A stretch of 64,000 nt of DNA from JAWKSY01 sp041402125 (GCA_041402125.1 JAWKSY010000003.1:186001-250000); one strand, 5' to 3'; positions 33,497 to 42,369 are shown, numbered from the stretch's first letter. Notes: generated by a model not told the origin, from the letters alone. Numbers and translations: made by a program.

Positions 33497-34502
33497 GTCG
33501 ATTCCCCTGTCCTCGGGTCCGCGCGGGCGGGTAGGGTCGCGCGGTCGATCCTCCCCCCGCGCGAGCCGGGGACATTACCAGCCGCCCGGAGCCCCGACAA
33601 TCGACGCCCCCGCCCCCCTCTCCCGCGCGCTCGAGGGCGCGCGCGCGCTGCTCCTCGACGGCGGCCTGGCCTCGGCGCTCGCCGCGCGGGGCTTCTCGCT
33701 CGACGGCCCGCTCTGGTCGGCGCGCGCCGCGGACGAGGCGCCCGGACTCCTCGAGGAGATCCACCGGACCTGGGCGGCGGCGGGCGTGGACGTCCTCGAG
33801 ACGGCGACCTACCAGATGACCGACGAGGGACTCGCGCGGGAGGGCCGGGACGAGGCCGGGATCGCCGCCGCGTGGCGCGCCGCCGTCGCCGCCGCCCGGA
33901 CGGCCGCGCGCGAGCGCGAGACGCCGCCGGTGGTCGCGCTCTCGCTCGGCCCCTGGGGCGTCGTCCGCGCGGACGGTTCCGAGTATCGCGGCGACTACGC
34001 GCTCGCCGGCCGCGAGCTCGAGGCCTTCCACGCCGCGCGACTGGCGCGCGCGCCGGATCTGCGGACGGTGGCCTTCGAGACCTTCCCCCGGCTGGACGAG
34101 GCGCGCGCGGCCCTGCGCGCCCTGGCCGCCGACCCGGGTCGGGAGGCCTGGCTCTCCTTCACCCTCGACGACCGCGGACGCCTGCCCGACGGCACGGACC
34201 TCGAGACGGCGGCGCGCGCGCTGGACGGCGCGCGCGGGCTGGTCGCGATCGGCGTGAACTGCGTGGCGCCCGGGCGGGTCGCCCCGGCCCTGCGGGAGCT
34301 CCGCCGGGGCACGGCCCTGCCGCTCGTCGCCTACCCCAACTCCGGCGCGCGGGACGCCGACGGGGCCTGGTCGCGCGAGGCGCGCGACTTCGACTTCCGG
34401 GACGGCGCGCGGGCCTGGCGCGAGGCCGGCGCGCGGATCATCGGCGGCTGCTGCGGCGTGGGTCCGGCGGCGATCACGGCGATCGCGCGCGGGATCCGGT
34501 GA
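33474..34502 (+). CDS. Homocysteine S-methyltransferase family protein
   Basis: The conserved protein begins near base 33610 (LLLDGGLASALAARG) and ends with the family zinc ligands: the first Cys in IGVNCVAPG and the Cys pair in IIGGCCGVGPAAI. YPNSGA is also typical. MmuM-type enzymes move methyl from S-methylmethionine or SAM to homocysteine. The start is a problem: between 33474 (ATG, inside the divergent gene) and the conserved region no ATG, GTG or TTG exists in frame, so translation may begin at ATC 33600 or another rare codon, or the true 5' end may be altered. Length from 33600 (300 residues) matches the family. Confidence 0.8.
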   Translation: MRFPWSVTSIPLSSGPRGRVGSRGRSSPRASRGHYQPPGAPTIDAPAPLSRALEGARALLLDGGLASALAARGFSLDGPLWSARAADEAPGLLEEIHRTWAAAGVDVLETATYQMTDEGLAREGRDEAGIAAAWRAAVAAARTAARERETPPVVALSLGPWGVVRADGSEYRGDYALAGRELEAFHAARLARAPDLRTVAFETFPRLDEARAALRALAADPGREAWLSFTLDDRGRLPDGTDLETAARALDGARGLVAIGVNCVAPGRVAPALRELRRGTALPLVAYPNSGARDADGAWSREARDFDFRDGARAWREAGARIIGGCCGVGPAAITAIARGIR

Positions 34503-34515
34503 ACGCCCGCGGCGC

Positions 34516-35493
34516 TCAGCTCAGCGATTCGAGGACGTGGAGGACGATCTCGGAGCGGCTGAAGGTGCGCAGCGGGATGCCGCTGAAACCGACGCCCGAG
34601 GACGTGTAGCCGGTCATGGCGCCGACGCGCCACTCCCCGCGCACGCGATCGCGCGGACAGCGAGAGTTCGAGACGAGAGTGAAGCCCGGAGCGAGATTGA
34701 CCTGGCCCCCGTGCGTGTGGCCGCAGAGGAAGAGATCCACCTCGTGCCCCGCCGCCTCCTCCGCGACGTCGGGCGCGTGCGAGAGGAAGAGCCGGAACGC
34801 GATCGAGGGCGCTCCCTTCATGGCCGCCGCGACGTCGTGCGTGCGGTAGTAGATCGGATCGTCGCAGCCGCCCACCCAGAGCAGCGCCCCGCCCACCTCG
34901 ATCTCGTGCCCCTCGTTGAGGAGGACCTTCGCGCCGAGGCTCTCGAGGGGCTCCACCATCGCGAGCGAGTCGTGGTTGCCGAGGACCGCGAAGGTCCCGA
35001 GACGCGGCTCGACGGCGTCGAGGACGCGACGCATGCCGGCGAGCGCCCGGTCGGGACGCCCGGCGACCTCGAACCGGTAGTCGCCGGTGAGGACGACGAG
35101 GTCGGCCTCGACCTTCCCCACCGCCGAGGCGAGCCGCTCCGCGAAGCCCGGGTGGCTGTCGATGTGCGGATCCGAGATCTGGAGGATGCGCAGCCCCTCG
35201 AGACCGGCCGGGAGATCGAAGAAGGAGTACCGGCGTTCGACGATCGAGAACCGCGTCGCGCGGTCGGAGAGGCGCTCGTAGAGCCCGATCTTCCCGAGAC
35301 CGTGCCTCAGTCCGCGGAAGACCGGATCCAGGAGCCCGAGGAACTTGCCGGCGCCGGTGTTGCTCTTCTCGTCGAGACCCCGTTCGAGGGAACGACGCAT
35401 CTCGGCGCGCTCCTCCCCGAGACGGCTCTCCGGACTCCGACGCTGAGGGGCGATGCGATCGGAGATCGCCCGCTGGACCATGGTCTTGAACAC
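34516..35493 (-). CDS. Calcineurin-like metallophosphoesterase (YkuE/YaeI-like)
   Basis: Protein of 325 residues with the full set of metal motifs: ISDPHIDSH (D-x-H), LTGDYRF (GD), LGNHDS (GNHD), LSHAPD and CGHTHGGQ (GHxH). This matches the YkuE/YaeI family acting on phospholipid or UDP-sugar substrates. The start chosen is GTG 35493 because GGGAGGT lies 7 nt upstream; an ATG 4 codons on is the alternative. An N-terminal 75-residue extension is soluble and charged. It is divergent from the candidate selenoprotein gene (272-bp gap). Confidence 0.88.
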   Translation of the reverse strand: MFKTMVQRAISDRIAPQRRSPESRLGEERAEMRRSLERGLDEKSNTGAGKFLGLLDPVFRGLRHGLGKIGLYERLSDRATRFSIVERRYSFFDLPAGLEGLRILQISDPHIDSHPGFAERLASAVGKVEADLVVLTGDYRFEVAGRPDRALAGMRRVLDAVEPRLGTFAVLGNHDSLAMVEPLESLGAKVLLNEGHEIEVGGALLWVGGCDDPIYYRTHDVAAAMKGAPSIAFRLFLSHAPDVAEEAAGHEVDLFLCGHTHGGQVNLAPGFTLVSNSRCPRDRVRGEWRVGAMTGYTSSGVGFSGIPLRTFSRSEIVLHVLESLS

Positions 35494-35765
35494 GCAGGGT
35501 ACCTCCCGGGAGGGCTCATCGGCGCGCCCGGCCGCGGGATGGAGGCCTGGATCTTCACCCGGGAGGGCGATCCGGCCGCCCCGCTCGCGCCCCCCGGCCG
35601 GATCGGAGACGGAAGTCGTTTCCGGAAGGATGTTTGCGAACCGGAATTTCGCGCGACGAGGCCCCCCCGTGCCGATAGAGTGTGGGGAAGACGCGCTCGA
35701 GGTCCGGGGTCCATCGATCCCGGGCGATCGGGCGTCCGCACCACTGTTCGTAAGGGAGTCACGCA

Positions 35766-36944
35766 ATGAGAAGTCGGTTCACGCCGCTTCTCGTGGTTCT
35801 TGCCTCGAGCGCCTTCGCGGTCGGTGGCTTCGCTCAGGACGAAGCCGGCCCCTCCGCGTCGCTCCAGTACAAGAGCTACAAGAAGTGGGAGATCATCCTC
35901 CCCAACGAGACCTTCACCCCGGTCGCCGGCGCCATCAAGCTGCCGCACTCCGAGGGCGAGGGCTTCGCGACGGAGATCGATGGCACCGCGCTGGCCATCG
36001 ACAGCAACGGCGACGGCAAGGTCGACGTCAAGGCGAAGGGCGCGTCCGCGCTCGTCACGCTGAAGGCCAAGACCACGGAGGGCAACGAGTTCAAGTACTC
36101 GCTGCGCCTCGTCAACGCCGGCACCTGGCGCTGGAGCGCGGGCGGCGCGATGGTCGGTCGCCTCGACGGCGAGACCATCAAGCTGATCGATCAGAACAAC
36201 AACGGTCGCTACGACGATTTCGGCGTCGACGCGATGATCATCGGCAACGGTGACGCCGCGAGCTTCCTGTCGAAGATCGTGAGCGTGAACGGCAAGCTCT
36301 ACAACCTCTCGGTCAGCTCCGACGGATCGAGCGTCACCACGACGCCCTACGTCGGCGAGACCGGCCGCCTCGATCTCGCGAGCGGCTTCGAGACCAAGGG
36401 CAAGCTGCTCTCCGCCATCGTGCGCGGCAACGACGACGCGGTCTCCTTCGACCTCGCGGGCGCCTCCAAGGGCATGCTCGTTCCGGTCGGCGAGTACCGG
36501 CTCGTGTCGGGCTACGCCGCGAAGGGCAGCGAGAGCGTCCGCATCAAGGGCGGCGATCGTCGCATGAAGGTCGGCATCGACTCCGACTTCTCGCTCGAGT
36601 GGGGCGGCCCGATCCAGGCCGAGTTCACCTACACGCGCGAGGGCGACAAGGTCACCTTCGACCCGGCCAAGGTCAAGTACGTCGGCCGGGCCGGCGAGAC
36701 CTACGTCGACTGGGTCCCGGACGCGACCTCGCCGCAGTTCCTGGTCTACAAGAAGGACTCGCGCAAGAAGATCGCCGAAGCTCGCTTCGGCGGGTGCTGA
36801 GGCGGCGGATTCTCACCGGTCACCGTGAGTGTGCCGGAGGAAGAAATCGAAGTCGTCATCAAGCACAAGCGCGACCTCTTCGGTGGCATCACGGGTGATG
36901 ACACCGAGAAGCTCAAGGGCGGCACGACTCCCGCCAAGCCCTGA
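35766..36944 (+). CDS. Candidate secreted selenoprotein with Cys-Sec motif (in-frame UGA at 36798)
   Basis: A signal peptide (MRSRFTPLLVVLASSAFAVG, cleavage near GFAQ) and a beta-rich domain of about 320 residues with IDSNGDGKVDVK and DQNNNGRYDD, which look like Ca-binding or EF-hand-like loops. Residues 341-344 are F-G-G-C, then UGA. The same frame goes on for 47 codons (GGGFSPVTVSVPEEEIEVVI, then KHKRDLFGGITGDDTEKLKG) to UGA 36942. A strong terminator begins 31 nt after that second UGA, as expected if it is the real stop. A SECIS-like hairpin follows the first UGA. UGA is a normal stop in the neighbouring genes. AAGGGAG lies before the ATG. If UGA is a true stop, the product has 344 residues and ends Gly-Gly-Cys. 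No known family was recognised. Confidence 0.6.
36798..36836 (+). promoter_or_regulatory. Candidate bacterial SECIS element
   Basis: Directly after UGA (36798-36800) lie an upper 5-bp stem, CTCAC (36812-36816) with GTGAG (36825-36829), enclosing the 8-nt loop CGGTCACC, and a lower 4-bp stem, CGGC (36803-36806) with GCCG (36833-36836). The loop begins 16 nt after UGA and has G at position 2, inside the usual limits for bacterial SECIS elements. GGUC also occurs in the loop of the E. coli fdhF element (from memory). Confidence 0.5.
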
Positions 36945-36974
36945 CCAGGTCGTCAGACGATTCGATGGATCAAA

Positions 36975-37002
36975 GGGCCCCGTCTCCGGACGGGGCCCTT
37001 TT
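36975..37002 (+). terminator. Strong rho-independent terminator after the candidate selenoprotein gene
   Basis: A perfect 10-bp stem, GGGCCCCGTC (36975-36984) with GACGGGGCCC (36989-36998), TCCG tetraloop, then TTTT. It is the first unit of a tandem array of related hairpins. Confidence 0.85.
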
Positions 37003-37114
37003 CATGCTCGAACCCGTCTCCGGTTCGGGCCCTTTCTCTTGCCCGAACCCGTCTCCGGTTCGGGCCCTTTCTCATGCCCGGGCCCGTCTCCGGACGGAGT
37101 CCCCTCTCGCGCCC
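36975..37114 (+). repeat. Four tandem ~35-nt hairpin repeats (terminator array)
   Basis: Four units with a period of 34-35 nt share the core CCCGTCTCCGG: 36975-37009, 37010-37044, 37045-37079 and 37080-37114. Units 2 and 3 differ at one base. Units 1-3 each form a hairpin followed by a T-rich stretch; units 2-3 have the arms GAACC and GGTTC where unit 1 has different, still complementary arms. Unit 4 is degenerate, with mismatched arms. The array fills most of the 338-bp gap before the tricorn gene. The rest (37115-37282) shows no gene. Confidence 0.8.
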
Positions 37115-37282
37115 GGGACTCGCGCGCCGGATCGAAGCGCTCGAGAACGCGACGACGGCGAAAGCACGCGGCCGCTCGTGCGTCCTGACCGACGGCGGCG
37201 GTTCGGCGGTTGACCCGGAAGGCCATCCCGGCGACAACGGTCGCGCTCGCCACGAACCGTTGGTCCCCCGCCGGAGTCCGCG

Positions 37283-40200
37283 ATGTCCCGTTCGCTTCTC
37301 GCCTGCCTCGTGCTCGCCCTCGCCACGGTCCTCGCCGCGCAGGCGCCCGGCGATCCCGTGCCGATCCGGCTCGTCGACGATCCGGCACTCTCCCCCGACG
37401 GATCGCTCCTCGCCTTCTCCTGGCGCGGCGAGGTCTGGATCGCGGACGCCGCGGGCGGCGCGGCCCGTCGCCTGACGCAGCACCCGGCCGACGATCGGGA
37501 GCCCGTCTTCTCTCCGGACGGACGCGAGGTGGCCTTCGTCTCGGACCGCAGCGGTTCGCGCCAGATCTGGGTCGTCGCGACGGCCGGAGGCCGGCCGGAG
37601 CGGCGGACGCGCCACACCGAGGGCTACTCCCTGGCGGCCTGGCCGCGGGGCGGACGGGACGTCCTCGTCTCGGTGCGTCGGGACCACTTCTGGCGCCGCG
37701 AACAGCGCATCGCCCTGCGCGACCTCTCGAACCCCGACCGCGCCGAGCGGATCCTCTTCGACGGCTACGGCGATCGCCCCGCGCTGCACCCCGATGGTCG
37801 CCGCCTGCTCTACACGCGCGAAGGGACGCAGACCTGGCGCAAGGGTTACCGCGGATCGCAGGAGGCCCAGCTCTGGCTCTTCGACCGCGCCTCGGGAGAG
37901 CACCGCCTGCTTCACGAGGGCGAGGGCGGCTGTCGCTCGCCGCAGTGGGTCGGGGAGAGCGACGCCTACGTCTACTGCAGCGCCTCGAGCGGCACCTTCA
38001 ACCTCGTCCGCGTCGACGGCCTCGGCGGCGAGCGACGCGCCCTGACGTCCTTCGAGGGCGACGGCGTGCACTTCCCCACCGTCTCGGCCGACGGTCGCAC
38101 CGTGGTGTTCCGCCGCCTCTTCGATCTCTACCGGATGGACCTCGCCGAGGGCCGGCCGCGGCGGATCGATCTCTACCTGGCCTCCGACGACGACACGCCG
38201 CGGACCCTGCGGCCGACCCTCGAGGCGGCCGAGGACGTGGCCTTCAGCCCCGACGGACGCGAGATCGCCTTCACCGCCGCCGGCGACCTCTGGGTCATGG
38301 ACACCATCCTCCGCGAACCGGTGCGGGTCACCGACACGGCCGAGGAGGAGCGCGGACCGCTCTTCCTCGACGACGGCACCCTGCTGGTCGTCGCCGACCG
38401 CGACGGACGCAGCGACGTCTGGCGCGTGCGTCGCGGCGAGGCCACCCTCCCCTTCTGGCGCAACGCGACCTTCGCGATGGAACGTCTCACCGACGATGCC
38501 GACGTGGAATCCGGACTCCGCCGGGTCCCCTCCCTCCCCGACCGATTCAGCTACGACCGCGGACGCGGCGACGTCGTCCTGGCCGCGGTGGACGGCAGCG
38601 AGTCGCGCGCGATCCTGACGGGCTGGTCGCGCCCCGACTATGCGATCTCCCCCGACGGTCGCTGGCTCGCCTGGTCGGTCTCGGACGACGACTTCAACTC
38701 CGACGTCTGGATCGCGCCGCTGGACGGCTCCCGCGAGCCCTTCAACCTGTCCTGCCACCCCGACAACGATGCGAACCCCGTCTGGTCGGCGGACGGCAAG
38801 ATCCTCGCCTTCGGCGGACGCCGCTGGGGCGACGAGTGGGACATCGTCTGGGTGCACCTCGCGCGGGACGAGAGCGAGAAGGACGAGCGCGACCGACGCC
38901 TCGAGAAGGCCCTCGAGAAGATGGCCGAGCGCGACAAGAAGAAGGGGGAGAAGAAGAAGGACGGCGACAAGCCCGAGGCCCCGAAGAAGGCGGACGGCGA
39001 GGAGAAGAACGGCGAGGCCCCGGCCGAGGACGCCGCGAAGTCCGCCGCGCCCGGCAAGGACGCCAAGAAGGGCGTCGAGGTCCGCATCGACTTCGAGGGT
39101 ATCCGGGACCGCCTGAATCGGATCCGGATCCCGAACAGCTTCGAGCGTATCGCGGGATTCGGCCCCAAGGACGCGGAGCTCCTCTTCAGCGCCACCGTCG
39201 ACGGCAAGCGCGGGCTCTACCGCTACGAGCTTCCCGAGGGGAAGCGACCGGAGCTCGTCACGACGACGATCCTCTGGAACCAGGATCTCCTCGCCGACGG
39301 CAAGACGCTGGCCGGCGCCGCCTCCGGCGTGCCGACGACGATCGCGCTCAAGGGCGGAAAGACCGAGAGCTACCGCTTCCGCGCCGACACCGAGATCGAC
39401 CTCGGCGCACGCAGCGCCGCCATCTTCGACCAGGGCTGGCGGGCGATGCGCGACGGCTTCTACGACGAGCGGCTGGGCAACAAGGACTGGGACGCCGTTC
39501 GGCTGAAGTACCGGCCGATGGCCGCGTCCTGTCTCGACGCGCGCGAGCTGGCCGAGGTCGGGAACATGATGCTCGGCGAGCTGAACGGCTCGCACCTCGG
39601 CTTCAGCGTGAGTCCCTTCGTGCCGCGGCCGCGCGACGAGCAGTGGCGCGAGCGCACCGGACACCTGGGGCTCCGGTTCTTCGCCGAGCATCCCGGACCG
39701 GGATGGCTCGTCACCGACGTGATCCGCGGCGGCCCGGCGGCGGCCGCCCGCTCCACGGTGGCCGTCGGGGAGATCGTCCTCGCCGTCGACGGTCGCGAGG
39801 TGACGCCGGACACGGATCCGGCCTCGGTGCTCACCGGTGATCCCGACCGCGAGGTGGCGCTGAGGATCCGCGGGGACGGCGGCGTCGAGCGCGAGGTGCG
39901 TCTGCGTCCGACGAGCTACGGCGCCGCGAAGGATTTGCTCTACGAGGAGTGGATCCGCGCCAACCGCGCTCGCGTGGCCGAACTCTCGGACGGTACGCTG
40001 GGCTACCTCCACATCCGGGCGATGTCCGGCTTCAGCCTCGAGCGATTCGACGCCGAGCTCTATCGCGTCGGCCACGGCAAGCGCGGGCTCGTCATCGACG
40101 TGCGCGAGAACGGCGGCGGCAGCATCGCCGATCACCTCCTGACCTGCCTGAGCCAGCCCCGGCACGCGATCACGCGCCCGCGCGACGGCGGCGAAGGCTA

Positions 40201-40606
40201 CCCGCAGGACCGGCGCATCTACGCCACCTGGACGAAGCCGATCGTCGTCCTCTGCAACCAGAACTCCTTCTCCAACGCCGAGATCTTCTCGCACGCGGTG
40301 AAGACTCTCGGTCGCGGCAAGCTCGTGGGCGTGCCGACCGCGGGCGGCGTGATCTCGACCGGCAGCGCCTCGCTGATGGGCGGGCTCGGGCGCGTCCGGA
40401 TGCCCTTCCGGGGCTGGTACCTGCTCGACGGTCAGGACATGGAGCTGAACGGCGCGGTCCCCGACGTCGTGATCTGGCCGCGACCCGGCGAGTGGCCGTC
40501 CGGCGAGGACCGCCAGCTGGCGCGCGCCGTCGAGGTCCTGCGAGCCGACTGCGACGCCGAGGAGGCGCGGCCGAAGCCCGCCCTGATCAAGTCGAGCGAG
40601 CGTTGA
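37283..40606 (+). CDS. Secreted tricorn-like S41 protease
   Basis: Protein of 1107 residues with a signal peptide (MSRSLLACLVLALATVLAAQ). The N-terminal half has TolB/WD40-like propeller blades (LSPDGSLLAFSWRGEVWIAD, FSPDGREVAFVSDRSG, SPDGRWLAWSVSDDDFNSD). A PDZ domain lies near 790-870 (DVIRGGPAAAARSTVAVGE, VLAVDGREV). The C-terminal S41 domain has GYLHIRAMSGFSLERF, VIDVRENGGGSIAD, the nucleophile Ser in NQNSFSNAEIFSHAVKTLG and GVPTAGGVISTGS. Tricorn proteases degrade peptides; here it should act outside the cytoplasm. A highly charged Lys/Glu/Ala insert of about 75 residues (near 535-605) is unusual. The stop overlaps the TTG start of the HAD gene. Confidence 0.92.
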   Translation: MSRSLLACLVLALATVLAAQAPGDPVPIRLVDDPALSPDGSLLAFSWRGEVWIADAAGGAARRLTQHPADDREPVFSPDGREVAFVSDRSGSRQIWVVATAGGRPERRTRHTEGYSLAAWPRGGRDVLVSVRRDHFWRREQRIALRDLSNPDRAERILFDGYGDRPALHPDGRRLLYTREGTQTWRKGYRGSQEAQLWLFDRASGEHRLLHEGEGGCRSPQWVGESDAYVYCSASSGTFNLVRVDGLGGERRALTSFEGDGVHFPTVSADGRTVVFRRLFDLYRMDLAEGRPRRIDLYLASDDDTPRTLRPTLEAAEDVAFSPDGREIAFTAAGDLWVMDTILREPVRVTDTAEEERGPLFLDDGTLLVVADRDGRSDVWRVRRGEATLPFWRNATFAMERLTDDADVESGLRRVPSLPDRFSYDRGRGDVVLAAVDGSESRAILTGWSRPDYAISPDGRWLAWSVSDDDFNSDVWIAPLDGSREPFNLSCHPDNDANPVWSADGKILAFGGRRWGDEWDIVWVHLARDESEKDERDRRLEKALEKMAERDKKKGEKKKDGDKPEAPKKADGEEKNGEAPAEDAAKSAAPGKDAKKGVEVRIDFEGIRDRLNRIRIPNSFERIAGFGPKDAELLFSATVDGKRGLYRYELPEGKRPELVTTTILWNQDLLADGKTLAGAASGVPTTIALKGGKTESYRFRADTEIDLGARSAAIFDQGWRAMRDGFYDERLGNKDWDAVRLKYRPMAASCLDARELAEVGNMMLGELNGSHLGFSVSPFVPRPRDEQWRERTGHLGLRFFAEHPGPGWLVTDVIRGGPAAAARSTVAVGEIVLAVDGREVTPDTDPASVLTGDPDREVALRIRGDGGVEREVRLRPTSYGAAKDLLYEEWIRANRARVAELSDGTLGYLHIRAMSGFSLERFDAELYRVGHGKRGLVIDVRENGGGSIADHLLTCLSQPRHAITRPRDGGEGYPQDRRIYATWTKPIVVLCNQNSFSNAEIFSHAVKTLGRGKLVGVPTAGGVISTGSASLMGGLGRVRMPFRGWYLLDGQDMELNGAVPDVVIWPRPGEWPSGEDRQLARAVEVLRADCDAEEARPKPALIKSSER

Positions 40607-41316
40607 CGGCGGGGCCGCGCGCGGTCTTCTTCGACGCGGGCTTCACGCTGGTGGAGCCCGTGCGCGCGGTGCCCGAGGTCTACCTCGAGGCGGCGGCGGC
40701 GCTCGGGGCCGCCCTCGATCGCGAGGCCTTCCTCGCCCACTTCGGCCCGACGTGGCGGCGCGTCAACCTCGACTACCGCTCGCGCCACCCGGGCCTCGAG
40801 ACCTCGGAGGCGCTCGAGCGCGAGGCCTGGCGTCACTTCACGCGGGCCGTGGCGGCGCCCTTCGAGGCGCTCGAGCGCGTGCACGAGGCCTGGCACGATC
40901 GGCTCGTGGCGCACTTCGACGCGCCCGCGTCCTGGCGGCCGATCGAGGGAGCGCGCGAGGTCCTCGGGACGCTGCGCCGCCGGGGGATCGCGCTCGCGGT
41001 GGTCAGCAACTGGCACCGCGCGCTGCACCGCATCCTCGCCGGGCTCGAGCTCGATCGCGATCTCGACCTCGTCCTGACCTCGTCGGACTCCGGCCGCAAG
41101 AAGCCCCACCCCGCGATCTTCGCCGAGGCCCGACGACGGCTCGACCTCGACGCCGCCTCGGTGCGGCACGTCGGCGACTCCTGGCCCGACGACGTCGAGG
41201 GGGCGCGAGCCGCCGCGATCGAACCGATCTGGTTCAATCCGCGCGGCGACCGCGCCCCCGGCTCGCCGGCCGAGGAGATCCGCCGCCTGACGGATCTCCT
41301 CGATCGTCTCGGATGA
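40603..41316 (+). CDS. HAD-superfamily hydrolase
   Basis: Protein of 237 residues: motif I FDAGFTLVEP (the first Asp, with DxG in place of the usual DxD), motif II AVVSNWHRAL, motif III lysine in SGRKKPHPAIF, and motif IV HVGDSWPDDVEGARAA. The helical cap between motifs I and II is of the HAD-IA type. Likely a small phosphatase; the substrate is unknown. The start TTG 40603 overlaps the tricorn stop (TTGA) and the stop abuts the convergent DUF481 gene within TGATCA. Confidence 0.85.
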   Translation: MTAGPRAVFFDAGFTLVEPVRAVPEVYLEAAAALGAALDREAFLAHFGPTWRRVNLDYRSRHPGLETSEALEREAWRHFTRAVAAPFEALERVHEAWHDRLVAHFDAPASWRPIEGAREVLGTLRRRGIALAVVSNWHRALHRILAGLELDRDLDLVLTSSDSGRKKPHPAIFAEARRRLDLDAASVRHVGDSWPDDVEGARAAAIEPIWFNPRGDRAPGSPAEEIRRLTDLLDRLG

Positions 41317-42369
41317 TCAGAAGGAGTACTCGACCCCGGCCGTGATGAGCCAGTCGAGCGCCTCGGCGCTGCTCGGCGGATCGTTCTGGTAGTTCAGGAC
41401 GATGGAGTTGCGGACGCTCCAGCTCTCGGAGACCGGCACCGAGAGGCTCGTCTCCGAGCGCGCGAAGAAGGAGCCGAGGTCGGTGAGCGGCGCGACGAAC
41501 TCGAGCGTCTGGCCGAACTGGGCCTTCCCCCACCAGATGTCGCGGTAGATCAGGGCGGCGCGCGCCGTCACGTCGTCGCGAGACGGCGTGTCGGTGGTGA
41601 AGCTCTCGTGGCGATAGCCGAGACCGCCTTCCAGCGCGAGGAACTCCTTGTCGCTCTCCTGCCAGACCCGATAGCCCACGCCGACGTTGAGGAATCCGCG
41701 GAAGGAGATCTCCTGGATCTCGTCGCGGCTGAGCTCGGCGCCGATGAAGGTGTAGAGGCGCTCGTCGTAGTGGTGCTCCCACTTGCCGCGGACGAGCTGG
41801 CTGTTCGCGTTCTCCTCGCCGTTCGACTTGCCGTAGATCACGCGCAGCGCGAACTCGAGGTGATCCTGGGTGAAGTTCTTCTCGAGGAAGGCCTCGAGCG
41901 CCGCGTTGACGGTGTCGGAGTTCCCGCCCGTCGCCGAGACGCCGAGCGCGACCTTTCCGGTCCAGTCCTTCGGATCGAGCGGCGCGTCGCCGGGGGCGGC
42001 GGGACGGGGCTCCGCGCCCGGCGTCGCGGCGGGCGTCGCGCCCAGCCGATCGAAGGGGATCGCCGTCTCGCCGAAGATCGCGTGCCGCACGATCAGCGCG
42101 TCGCCGTCGCGGCGGAGGATCCGCGCCCGCAGGACCTCGCCGCCGACGAGGTCGAGGCGGACCTCCTCGCGCGTGGCGACGTCCGCGACCTCGTTCCAAC
42201 GTCCCTCGCCGAGTCCGGCGGGTCCCACGCCCCAGCGCAGGCCCTCGGCGAAGGCGCCGAGGAAGCTCCCGCCTTCGATCGCGCCGTCGCGTCGCGTGAC
42301 GACGACGTCCTGCGCCGCGAGCGGCAACGCCGCCGCGACGACGAGGATGATGATGAACGCTCGGATCAT
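41317..42369 (-). CDS. DUF481-family outer-membrane protein
   Basis: Protein of 350 residues with a signal peptide (MIRAFIIILVVAAALPLAAQ). Residues 22-110 form a small strand-rich domain (LRWGVGPAGLGEGRWNEVAD, RARILRRDGDALIVRH). From about 130 on there are alternating beta strands of a small barrel, starting WTGKVALGVSATGGNSDTVN, with GKWEHHYDERLYTFIGAELS, and ending in an aromatic residue (VEYSF), as outer-membrane barrels do. This is the DUF481 pattern. It follows the omega-amidase gene with an ATGA overlap. Confidence 0.8.
   Translation of the reverse strand: MIRAFIIILVVAAALPLAAQDVVVTRRDGAIEGGSFLGAFAEGLRWGVGPAGLGEGRWNEVADVATREEVRLDLVGGEVLRARILRRDGDALIVRHAIFGETAIPFDRLGATPAATPGAEPRPAAPGDAPLDPKDWTGKVALGVSATGGNSDTVNAALEAFLEKNFTQDHLEFALRVIYGKSNGEENANSQLVRGKWEHHYDERLYTFIGAELSRDEIQEISFRGFLNVGVGYRVWQESDKEFLALEGGLGYRHESFTTDTPSRDDVTARAALIYRDIWWGKAQFGQTLEFVAPLTDLGSFFARSETSLSVPVSESWSVRNSIVLNYQNDPPSSAEALDWLITAGVEYSF

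Noticed and set aside
36798..36800. Genome-wide reassignment of UGA
   Set aside because: Most genes in the window, including recA-region and fab genes, end sensibly at UGA with adjoining starts overlapping it.
36975..37114. CRISPR array
   Set aside because: Regular 35-nt repeats lie directly head to tail with no unique spacers; each unit is a terminator hairpin.
36953..40294. 1113-codon frame on the minus strand opposite the tricorn gene
   Set aside because: Val/Gly/Arg-rich mirror of the sense gene; the tricorn frame has signal peptide, PDZ and S41 motifs.
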